From contig CAZMSD010000006.1 in the NCBI GenBank assembly GCA_964568855.1, positions 62,001 through 126,000 on the forward strand: a DNA stretch of 64,000 nt. Direction: 5' to 3'. This document shows positions 8,725-15,573 of this stretch, piece by piece. Made by a program: the position numbers and the translations under genes. Below the pieces are notes generated by a model. That model was not told where the DNA came from and ran no database searches. It saw only the letters and a program-made list of their open reading frames with translations. This DNA comes from CAZMSD01 sp964568855. Its GTDB lineage: Bacteria; CAIWAD01. How positions within the stretch are numbered: the stretch's first letter is position 1; every line of letters begins with the position of its first letter.

Positions 8725-10247
8725 GCCTCGCTTTCCATATTACGGACTGTAGCACTGCCGGGGTCGACGAGCAGGCGCTGCGAACCGCCGGCGAAGGGAT
8801 CCAGCGCGGCTTCGAGGGCCGGCAGGATCTTCGGACCGCCCAGGTGCGCGAGCAGCGCCAGGCTGTTGATCCTGCGCTCCTGCGGCCCCGCGGTGGAATC
8901 CTGCCAGCGGGCCCGGCGATGGAGGTCGCGCAGCAGCGGCCTGTGATCCGCGATGGAGGCGCGAAAGATCTTATCGCCGAGTTCGGTCAGGCGCGCGCCC
9001 AGACGCTTGCCGCTTGCTTCGAGATCGGGGCGTCCGGCCCGCCCCGACCAATCCGCGCCCAGCTTAAAGATTTCCTGCGCCAGCTCCAGCAGCCGCCGCT
9101 GATCGTTCCGGCCAGCGGACGCTCCCGGCAGGCGGTCGAGGAACTCCGCCGGCCAGGGCTCCCCCGGCTGGGGAGGGTTCCAGGGGTCCAGTTCCAGAGC
9201 GCGAAACCGCTCCTCGTCCTCGATCGGCACGAGCTGGACCCGCGGCCTGGGCCAGGGCAGCGCACCGCGGATCCCCAGGCCCCGCGCCGCGGCCTCCGTT
9301 TGCCTCAAATAAAGCAGTTCACCGGGGCCCGCGAGGCAGAGGTCGGGCGCCAGCAGCCAGTCCTGGAGCAGCGGGCGGCTGAGTACGTTCGAACTCAGAG
9401 CATCGGGACTCGCCGGTTCGCTGTCGAAGCGCGCCCTGCGCCTCAGGCCCAGCCCGTCCTCTTCGAACCAGGGCGCCAGTTCGTCCAGGGTCACCGGCGG
9501 CTCTTGGCCCTCCGCGCGCAGCTGTCCGGTGGATTCCCGGAAATCCTCCAGCAGGGCACCGCCTCTTGCCCGAAGCCCCTCGAAGAAGGGAGCGCAGAGC
9601 CGCCTCGCGCCGGGAGTGGATGGATCGAAGAACAGCAGGCCCCGCCCGGGGAAGAGACCGCGCGCCAGGCGCCTGAACAGCTCCGCCGGACTGCCCGGCC
9701 GCCGCAGGCCGTCCTCGCAGATCGACCTCTGTTCCGCGGGCCAGGTCTCGAAGACCGCGGCCAGCCCCCGGCGCAGGGTCTCCAGGCTTTCTTCCTCCAG
9801 GCGGATCCGGCCCACGCTGCGTCCCCGGCCACCCGGGGGGGGAGCCAGCTTCAGATCCTTGAATCCCGGGACCCGGATCCTGGCGATCTCCTCCCAGTCA
9901 TGGTCGTTGCTCTCGATCCAGAAAATGCAGACGGGGCGCGGCAGGCCCGCCGCGCTCAGGGCCTCCGCCAGCGTGAGCAGGCCAAGGATCTTGTGCAGGC
10001 TATAGGCGGGACCGAGCAGGAGGCCCGCCTGCTGTCCGCTCACCAGCAGCGGCTGGCCGGGACGCCTAAGGTTCTCAAGAGCACGCCGATCGGCCGCTTC
10101 GGGGGATTCCTCGTGCTGCTTCTCGAGCAGCTCCGCCAGCGCGACGCGCCGCCCCAGCAGTTCATCGTCCGGGGCTTCCCGTCGGCTGATCGATCGGAGC
10201 AGCCCGGCCGCCCGATCGGGCCCGGTATCAGGATCAGTCTGATTCAT
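8721..10247 (-). CDS. bshC: BshC, putative cysteine-adding enzyme of bacillithiol synthesis
   Basis: 508 residues, within the family range (about 540 in Bacillus). Family signatures are SGQQAGLLLGPAYSLHKI (from residue 70), IFWIESNDHDWEEI (around 108-121) and the C-terminal helical region. BshC is believed to couple cysteine to GlcN-malate, the last step of bacillithiol synthesis. It sits between the methyltransferase and bshB with 4-nt overlaps on both sides, so the pathway is complete in one operon. N-terminal residues 1-25 are Asp/Arg-rich and poorly conserved. Confidence 0.92.
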   Translation of the reverse strand: MNQTDPDTGPDRAAGLLRSISRREAPDDELLGRRVALAELLEKQHEESPEAADRRALENLRRPGQPLLVSGQQAGLLLGPAYSLHKILGLLTLAEALSAAGLPRPVCIFWIESNDHDWEEIARIRVPGFKDLKLAPPPGGRGRSVGRIRLEEESLETLRRGLAAVFETWPAEQRSICEDGLRRPGSPAELFRRLARGLFPGRGLLFFDPSTPGARRLCAPFFEGLRARGGALLEDFRESTGQLRAEGQEPPVTLDELAPWFEEDGLGLRRRARFDSEPASPDALSSNVLSRPLLQDWLLAPDLCLAGPGELLYLRQTEAAARGLGIRGALPWPRPRVQLVPIEDEERFRALELDPWNPPQPGEPWPAEFLDRLPGASAGRNDQRRLLELAQEIFKLGADWSGRAGRPDLEASGKRLGARLTELGDKIFRASIADHRPLLRDLHRRARWQDSTAGPQERRINSLALLAHLGGPKILPALEAALDPFAGGSQRLLVDPGSATVRNMESEA

Positions 10248-11095
10248 GCCTGACTGGATTCGGGGCGAACTTCACGGCGCAGAACCAGGATGCTGCGGGG
10301 ACCGGATTCCCGCCAGGGTCCACCCTCGTGATCGCCCAGGTGTGCCAGCAGCCGGAAACCTTCGACCTCGAGACGGTCGACAAACCAGCGGTGGGCATAC
10401 AGCTTGACCCGCTCGCGGACGCAGCGCGGCGCTTCCGCCGGCCTGCCGAAACTGATGCGCTTTTCCACCATGTTCAACTCGGTAATGATCCGGCGTTCCT
10501 CGCGGACCTCCCATTCATCCACGGTTCTCAGGCTCAGCGGAACCAGCTCCTTTTTCAGCTGCGGGGGGTTGAGATAGTCGATCACCAGCCGGCCGCGCTC
10601 TGCCACAAGCTTGGACATGCGCCGGAGCAGCGCTTCGTTAGCTTCATCCCGCTCGTCGTAGCCGAAGCTGCTGAACAGCGACAGGACCCAGCCGAAGCGC
10701 GGACCGAAGGGAGGACGTCGCATGTCTCCGCGCACGAAGGCCCCTGATCCGGGTCCTGCCGGCCGCTGCGCGGCTGCTTCTTCGGCCGGCCGCTGTCCCC
10801 GGAGGGCCCTGCCCAGCTCGCTGCGTCCCTTGCGCAGAAGGACCGGGGACCAGTCCAGGCCCACAACGCGGAAACCCCGCCGGCACAGTTCTTTCAGGTG
10901 CCGGCCGTCGCCGCAGCCCAGGTCGAGTACCAGGGTCGCCGATCCGCCAATCTCCGGAACCAATCCGAAACGATTCTGCAGGAGGTCGATGAAGACCGCG
11001 GCCTCGCGCGGACTGCGATGGGCGTACAACTTGAGATAATCTTCGTCGAACCACCGGCGATGCCAGTTGCTGGCTTCAGTTGTGAACGGCCGCAT
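10244..11095 (-). CDS. class I SAM-dependent methyltransferase in the bacillithiol operon
   Basis: 283 residues. SAM-binding motif I is LVLDLGCGDG (55-64), followed by RVVGLDWSP (motif II region) and GDMRRPPF with WVLSLFSSFGYDE as the later conserved strands. It overlaps bshC by 4 nt and the kinase gene upstream by 20 nt, so it is translationally embedded in the bsh operon. In Chlorobiaceae a SAM methyltransferase (NmbA) converts bacillithiol to N-methyl-bacillithiol. By position and fold this gene is a candidate for the same step, but that is inference; I cannot align it. It could also methylate an unrelated small molecule. Confidence 0.8.
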   Translation of the reverse strand: MRPFTTEASNWHRRWFDEDYLKLYAHRSPREAAVFIDLLQNRFGLVPEIGGSATLVLDLGCGDGRHLKELCRRGFRVVGLDWSPVLLRKGRSELGRALRGQRPAEEAAAQRPAGPGSGAFVRGDMRRPPFGPRFGWVLSLFSSFGYDERDEANEALLRRMSKLVAERGRLVIDYLNPPQLKKELVPLSLRTVDEWEVREERRIITELNMVEKRISFGRPAEAPRCVRERVKLYAHRWFVDRLEVEGFRLLAHLGDHEGGPWRESGPRSILVLRREVRPESSQA

Positions 11096-13115
11096 TGCCG
11101 ATGCCGTCCAGCAGGGACTTGACTTCTTCGATCTTGAAAGGCTTGGCCAGGAGCTGCTCCACCCGGTGCCGCTCGAGGTTTTCCTGCTTCACCTGGGCTC
11201 CCCAGCCGGTGACCAGCACCAGGTGCGCGTGCTGCGAAGACCCGGTTTCCTCCTCGCGGATGCGGTCCGCCAGTTCCCAGCCGTTCATGCCGGGCATTCC
11301 CAGGTCGGTGAAGACCACCTGGTGGCGCCGTTCGCGGAACAGGTTCAGGCCTTGCTGGCCGGTTTCGGCCTCATCCACGTTGTGCCCCATGACTTCCAGC
11401 AGCTCCACCAGTACGTCGCGCACGTCCTTCTCGTCGTCCACCACCAGGATGCTCCGCTTACGGGCGGAACTGAGCGAGGCCTTCACCGATTCGAGATCCT
11501 CCACATGCTGCGCTTCCGCCGCTTCCCTTGAATCGCTGAGGCTCAGGGTGAAGCAGCTTCCGGCGCCGGGTTTGCTGCGCACCTCGATGGATCCGCCGTG
11601 ACGCTCGATGATCCCGGCGCTGACGGAAAGTCCCAGGCCGTTTCCCCGGGCGCCTTTGGTGGTGAAGAAGGGATCGAAGAGTCGCTCGAGCACCTCCGGC
11701 GTCATGCCGTGACCGGTATCGGTCACCTGGACCCGTACCTGGCCTTCCCTGAGCTCGGCGCCCAGGCCCAGCCGGCCGCCTCCCGGCATGGCCTCCAGGG
11801 CGTTGAGCATCAGATTGAGCAGAACCTCGCGCAGCTCGCTGGCGTTGCCGTAGACCATCATGCCCGGCTGGAAATTGCGCTCGATCTCGTAAGTGATTCC
11901 CAGGCGCTGGGCCTTGTCGCGCCAGATGGCCCGGGTCAGTTCAAGAACGTCGGTGATCAGGCCCGAGAGGTCCACCGCCCTGAAATTCCGCTCTTCGGTC
12001 ACCCGCGTGAAGTCCTGGATCCTGCGCACCACCGCCGCGCCGTCCAGGGCGCTCTTGTGGATCAGCTCCAATCCCTCCTGCATCTTCAGATGATCGGGAT
12101 ATTCGAGTTTCAGCAACTCGGACCTGGCGATGATGGCGCCTAGGATGTTGTTGAAGTCGTGCGCCACGCCTCCGGCCATCTGGCCCATGGCCTTGAGCTT
12201 CTCCACGCGCACCAGGCGGTCGCGGCTGTGCTCCAGCCGGGCGTTGGATTCGCTCAGCGCGAGATTGGCCTCTTCGAGTTCCGCCGCCTGCCGCTGCAGT
12301 TTGGATTTCTGCTCGCTCAGGTTGCGGTTCAGGCGCTCGAGGTCCCGGGCCTTTTCTTCCAGCTCGCTGGACTGTTCGGCGGCCTTGCGGTTCTTGAGGT
12401 CCAGCTCGGAGTGCATCTCCTTCAGCTCGTTGTAGCGCTTGGTGTAGTTGTAGACCCAGACCAGCGGAATGGCCGCCACAACCACTCCTGGCCAGCTGGC
12501 CGCCATGTAGAGGGCCGCCAGCAGCACGCCGAAGTAGAACAGAATGAAGTTGCTCCAGATCTCGTAGTAGTGGCTGTGCCGCATCTGCCGGCGCACGGGG
12601 ATCCCGCGGTCCAGGCGCACGGCGAAGCTCACCAGCAGCAGGTTGAGCAGCGAGAACCCGAAGAAGGGGATCAGCAACTGCAGGTAGGTGAGCGGCGCGA
12701 GCAGGTCGGGGAGGCGGCCCACCGTGCCTCCCGCCAGGATGTACAGCCCGCCCGCCGCGTTGATGGCGATCACCAGCTGGGCGCTGTTGAAGAGCACCTT
12801 GTACCAGATCGAGCGCCGGCGCACGGCGTTCAGGTAGAGCGAATTAGTGGCCACGGCCACCGCGGCGAAGGCGGGCCCGAAACAGAGGATCAGGCAGTAG
12901 TCCAGCGCCGAATTCATGGTGCTCACCGCCTGGCCCGAGCGAGCCATGATGTGGAAGCGCGAGACGAAGACGATCAGGGCCAGCCAGATCAGCATCTCCG
13001 GGATCTGCGCCTCGCCCGCCGCCAGCAGCTGCTGCAGCTGGATCAGGTCGAAGCCCAACAGCGCCGCACCCAGCATGATCACGACACTGATGTAGGCGAT
13101 CAGGGAGGTTTTCAT
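11076..13115 (-). CDS. membrane hybrid histidine kinase with C-terminal receiver
   Basis: 679 residues. The first ~225 form about seven or eight hydrophobic segments, an integral-membrane sensor of a type I do not recognise. A long coiled coil (about 228-310) leads to the HisKA dimerisation helix with phospho-accepting H319 in GGVAHDFNNILGA. An HATPase domain follows with the N box (LLNLMLNALEAM), DTGHGM, FDPFFTTK and GNGLGLS. The C-terminal receiver domain (about 552-679) has LVVDDE and phospho-acceptor D604 in FTDLGMPGMNG. It heads the minus-strand bsh operon, suggesting the kinase and thiol synthesis share control. No separate response regulator is adjacent. Confidence 0.85.
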   Translation of the reverse strand: MKTSLIAYISVVIMLGAALLGFDLIQLQQLLAAGEAQIPEMLIWLALIVFVSRFHIMARSGQAVSTMNSALDYCLILCFGPAFAAVAVATNSLYLNAVRRRSIWYKVLFNSAQLVIAINAAGGLYILAGGTVGRLPDLLAPLTYLQLLIPFFGFSLLNLLLVSFAVRLDRGIPVRRQMRHSHYYEIWSNFILFYFGVLLAALYMAASWPGVVVAAIPLVWVYNYTKRYNELKEMHSELDLKNRKAAEQSSELEEKARDLERLNRNLSEQKSKLQRQAAELEEANLALSESNARLEHSRDRLVRVEKLKAMGQMAGGVAHDFNNILGAIIARSELLKLEYPDHLKMQEGLELIHKSALDGAAVVRRIQDFTRVTEERNFRAVDLSGLITDVLELTRAIWRDKAQRLGITYEIERNFQPGMMVYGNASELREVLLNLMLNALEAMPGGGRLGLGAELREGQVRVQVTDTGHGMTPEVLERLFDPFFTTKGARGNGLGLSVSAGIIERHGGSIEVRSKPGAGSCFTLSLSDSREAAEAQHVEDLESVKASLSSARKRSILVVDDEKDVRDVLVELLEVMGHNVDEAETGQQGLNLFRERRHQVVFTDLGMPGMNGWELADRIREEETGSSQHAHLVLVTGWGAQVKQENLERHRVEQLLAKPFKIEEVKSLLDGIGNAAVHN

Positions 13116-13116
13116 G

Positions 13117-13174
13117 AAATAAGTGTTGGTTTTCCTTGACTAAGAGGGTGCCGGGTCACTAAAATAAGTATTGG
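13117..13174. repeat. 13-bp direct repeat flanking a promoter
   Basis: AAATAAGTGTTGG (13117-13129) and AAATAAGTATTGG (13162-13174) differ at one base and lie 45 bp apart. They bracket the plus-strand promoter at 13136-13165 and sit just upstream of the kinase gene, so they could be operator half-sites for both divergent transcripts. Confidence 0.45.
13136..13165 (+). promoter_or_regulatory. sigma-70-type promoter for the 22-codon unit
   Basis: The -35 is TTGACT (13136-13141), the spacer 18 nt and the -10 TAAAAT (13160-13165). It is one of the best matches to the consensus in this GC-rich window. Transcription would start near 13172, right at a leader hairpin. Confidence 0.6.
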
Positions 13175-13202
13175 CTGTGTTTCCCGCTTCGGGTACGCAG
13201 CC
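13173..13202 (+). other. 5' leader hairpin of the small transcript
   Basis: GGCTG (13173-13177) pairs with CAGCC (13198-13202), enclosing CCCG-CTT-CGGG. It would lie at the very 5' end of the predicted transcript, consistent with a stable small RNA or protected mRNA. Confidence 0.45.
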
Positions 13203-13245
13203 GCGGCAGCATCGTAACCATTCACGTTAAGCACAGGGGAATCAC

Positions 13246-13314
13246 ATGTTCGCCTGGTTTCTCGATTTACTCGAGCGCATGTTGCACGAGGTGCACTGGT
13301 TGATCTGGGGTTGA
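13246..13314 (+). CDS. 22-residue aromatic small protein candidate
   Basis: The ATG is preceded by AGGGGA with 5-nt spacing, a strong ribosome binding site, and the frame runs 22 codons to TGA. The peptide begins MFAWFLDLLERM and ends HWLIWG. It has three Trp, two Phe and several Leu/Ile with few charges, so it could be an amphipathic or membrane-inserting helix. Upstream are a consensus-like promoter and leader hairpin; 25 nt downstream is a perfect terminator, so this is a self-contained unit of about 190 nt. It might be a small membrane protein, a type I toxin-like peptide, or chance coding within a small RNA. Function unknown. Confidence 0.5.
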   Translation: MFAWFLDLLERMLHEVHWLIWG

Positions 13315-13339
13315 CCCGGATCCAGGAAAAACACGACCC

Positions 13340-13363
13340 AAACGCCGCCTTCGGGCGGCGTTT
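13340..13363. terminator. intrinsic terminator hairpin with TTCG loop
   Basis: AAACGCCGCC and GGCGGCGTTT pair perfectly around a TTCG tetraloop. It closes the small plus-strand unit and, with A/T ends on both sides, could also terminate the convergent gene ending at 13365. Confidence 0.8.
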
Positions 13364-13364
13364 G

Positions 13365-13685
13365 CTATGCGGGGTTGCCCAGGACCCAGAGTAATCGCTC
13401 GCCGATGGTTTCGAGCATGGCATCCGTGAAGTAATCGCGGTCGCGGACCCGGTTGCGGATCCCCTCCACGTCCGTCTCTCTCTTCAGCTCGGGTTCTTCC
13501 AGCAATTGGTCGAAGATCTGTCCGGACAAAGCGCGGTCGAAGACGATGCCTTCGCTACCCAGGCGATCCACCAGCCTGTCGAGAATGGTCTCCTTCTCGC
13601 CCACCACGCGATCTGGGGGATGCTGTTCCATCTCCTGGATCAACAGCTTGCAGAGCTGGATGAACTGTGGCGTCGAAGTATGCAT
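13365..13685 (-). CDS. small hypothetical protein
   Basis: 106 residues, soluble and rich in charged helical segments (LLIQEMEQHPPDRVVGEKE, QIFDQLLEEPELKRE). No signal peptide or membrane segment, and no family recognised. The ATG at 13685 is preceded by GAGGT at 5-nt spacing, which supports translation. It is convergent with the 22-codon unit and shares its terminator, and divergent from the CBS protein gene. Confidence 0.6.
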   Translation of the reverse strand: MHTSTPQFIQLCKLLIQEMEQHPPDRVVGEKETILDRLVDRLGSEGIVFDRALSGQIFDQLLEEPELKRETDVEGIRNRVRDRDYFTDAMLETIGERLLWVLGNPA

Positions 13686-13894
13686 CCTGACCTCGGTTTC
13701 CGGTTGCGTTGAATATCGGCAGAACTTCCGAAGTTCTGAAGCTTCCCGAGACGCTTTTTCGGGTTTTCATCACGCGGCGGTCTCGGCTGGTTCACGCTGT
13801 CACCGGGACCTAGGAAATGCGGTAATACTTGCCGTCCGGAAAAGATAAATTGCGCAGACATTAGCTGAGGTGGGCTGGAAAAGCTGGAGGAGCC

Positions 13895-14326
13895 ATGACC
13901 GTCGCGGAACTGTTGAAGAGCAAAGGAAACGAAGTGGTCACCGCAGCACCCGGGGATGATGTGCAGTCGGCTCTCGACCGCATGCTGGATCATCGAGTGG
14001 GTTCCCTGCTGGTTCTGGAGAAAGAACAGGTGGTGGGCATCGTCACCGAGCGCGACATTCTGCGCAGGGGTCTCCACCGGCCCGTGGAGCTCGGCGGCAT
14101 GTCCGTCAAGGAGATCATGACCAGCGAGGTGATGGTCACCACGCCGGAGGACAGCTTGCAGTACGTGATGGGAGTGATGACGCGCAACCGGATCCGGCAC
14201 GTTCCCGTCTTCGAGGCGGAGAAGCTGGTGGGACTGGTCTCCATCGGCGACATCGTCTTCACGCTGCTGGAGGAATCCAGCAAGGAGAACCGCTACCTGC
14301 GGGATTTCATCCGTGGCACCTACTGA
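13895..14326 (+). CDS. tandem CBS-domain protein
   Basis: 143 residues made of two CBS domains (about 8-62 and 75-132). Typical motifs are MLDHRVGSLLVLEKEQVVGIV with TERDI, and a second MTRNRIRHVPVFEAEKLVGL with SIGDI. Stand-alone CBS pairs usually bind adenine nucleotides and act as energy-state sensors, but the partner is unknown. SD GGAGG precedes the ATG by a few bases. It overlaps the next gene by 14 nt, so the two are co-translated. Confidence 0.88.
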   Translation: MTVAELLKSKGNEVVTAAPGDDVQSALDRMLDHRVGSLLVLEKEQVVGIVTERDILRRGLHRPVELGGMSVKEIMTSEVMVTTPEDSLQYVMGVMTRNRIRHVPVFEAEKLVGLVSIGDIVFTLLEESSKENRYLRDFIRGTY

Positions 14327-14717
14327 GCGCGAAGGGAACGAAGCCCGCGGAGCGGCCGGAAATCGGAGCGCCCGTTTCCTGCGCGAGCGCGAGGACCTGC
14401 AGCTGCTGCTGCAGGAACTTGCCGGTTCCAACCTCAAGCGCCTGTTCAGCGTGGATCACAAGTGTTACACGGAAGGAGCCCTGCCCGCCCGCACCAAGGA
14501 ACTGCTGGGCCTGACGGCTTCGCTCGTCCTGCGCTGCGACGACTGCATCTGCTACCACCTGATTCGCTGTCGCGAGGCGGGCTGGACGCGTGAGGAACTG
14601 CTGGAAGCCTTCGAGGTGGCGGCCGTGGCGGGCGGTTCCGTCACCGTTCCGCACCTGCGCCGGGCGGCGGCCCTGCTGGAGGAACTCCTCGCCGAGTCCG
14701 GTCCGCGCGACACATGA
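14313..14717 (+). CDS. AhpD-like carboxymuconolactone decarboxylase family protein
   Basis: 134 residues, GTG start. The AhpD-type redox motif RCDDCICYH places CxxC followed by a histidine, as in alkylhydroperoxidase AhpD. Surrounding helices (ARTKELLGLTASLVLRC before, WTREELLEAFEVAAVAGG after) match the family. The likely role is thiol-dependent peroxide reduction or a related disulfide reaction, plausible beside a bacillithiol system. It overlaps the upstream CBS gene by 14 nt and sfsA downstream by 4 nt. Confidence 0.85.
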   Translation: MAPTEREGNEARGAAGNRSARFLREREDLQLLLQELAGSNLKRLFSVDHKCYTEGALPARTKELLGLTASLVLRCDDCICYHLIRCREAGWTREELLEAFEVAAVAGGSVTVPHLRRAAALLEELLAESGPRDT

Positions 14718-15415
14718 TCTTCGATCCGCCGCTGATCCCCGCCCGCCTGATCCGGCGCTACAAGCGCTTTTTGGCCGACGTGGAACTCGGGGACGGCCGG
14801 AGGATCACCGCTCACTGTCCCAACTCGGGGAGCATGCGCAGCTGCCTCGGGAAGGGCTGGCCCGCGATGCTTTCCGATTCCGGCGTCACGACGCGGAAGT
14901 ACCGTCACACCCTGGAGATGCTCCACAACGGGCGCTGCTGGATCGGCGTCAACACCCACCTGGCCAACCGCGTGGTCCTCGAGGCGCTGGAGGAAAGGCG
15001 CCTGCCCGGCTTCCGGGGATACCACAGCTTCCGCCGCGAAGTGCCCTACGGCGAGCGCAGCCGGATCGACATCCTGGCCGAGGGCGACAGCGGGCTGTGC
15101 TACATAGAGATCAAGAACGTGACCCTGCTGGCCGAGGACGGCTGCTGGGCCTTCCCGGACGCGGTCATTACGCGGGGCCTCAAGCACCTGCGCGAGCTGC
15201 AGTCGATGATCGAGGCCGGCCACCGGGCGGTGCTGCTCTTCCTGATCCAGCGTGGCGACGGGAATGGTTTCCGGTCGGCGGCGGAGATCGATCCCGCCTA
15301 CGCGGAGGAGCTGGCGCGGGCGCGCACCCGGGGACTCGAAGTGCTGCCCTGCCTGGCGCGCGTCGCCCCGGAAGAGGTCCGGCTGGAGGGCCCGGTGGAC
15401 AGGACCGGGGACTGA
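14714..15415 (+). CDS. sfsA: SfsA family DNA/RNA nuclease-like protein
   Basis: 233 residues, the usual SfsA length. Conserved segments are RYKRFLADVEL, CPNSGSM (family CxNPG-like site), SRIDILAE, IEIKNVTL (the D-E-x-K nuclease-like core), FPDAVITRGLKHL and LLFLIQR. SfsA has an OB-like N-terminal domain and a PD-(D/E)XK-like core; its physiological role is not settled. It overlaps the AhpD-like gene by 4 nt and ends at a shared bidirectional terminator. Confidence 0.92.
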   Translation: MIFDPPLIPARLIRRYKRFLADVELGDGRRITAHCPNSGSMRSCLGKGWPAMLSDSGVTTRKYRHTLEMLHNGRCWIGVNTHLANRVVLEALEERRLPGFRGYHSFRREVPYGERSRIDILAEGDSGLCYIEIKNVTLLAEDGCWAFPDAVITRGLKHLRELQSMIEAGHRAVLLFLIQRGDGNGFRSAAEIDPAYAEELARARTRGLEVLPCLARVAPEEVRLEGPVDRTGD

Positions 15416-15504
15416 TCTCCCGGTTCTGTGATACAACGGCGCTTCCCGGAGACGGAGCTCGTAGTTGCCTGCCTTGTGTCACGGAATCCGGGTAGGCAAA
15501 GAAG

Positions 15505-15528
15505 AAAGGGCTCCCGCGGGAGCCCTTT
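15505..15528. terminator. bidirectional terminator between convergent genes
   Basis: AAAGGGCTCCCG and CGGGAGCCCTTT form a perfect 24-bp palindrome with A/T-rich ends. It lies between sfsA (ends 15415) and the secreted protein on the other strand (ends 15574) and can serve both. Confidence 0.85.
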
Positions 15529-15573
15529 GCAATTTTCCGTGCCCGTCCCGGCGATCCGGGATGCGCGGCCCTC

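Noticed and set aside
7994..8755. Long in-frame N-terminal extension of bshA
   Set aside because: It lies wholly within bshB in another frame and its residues are Arg/Gly/Pro-rich nonsense. BshA homologues start at MNIGI-like sequence.
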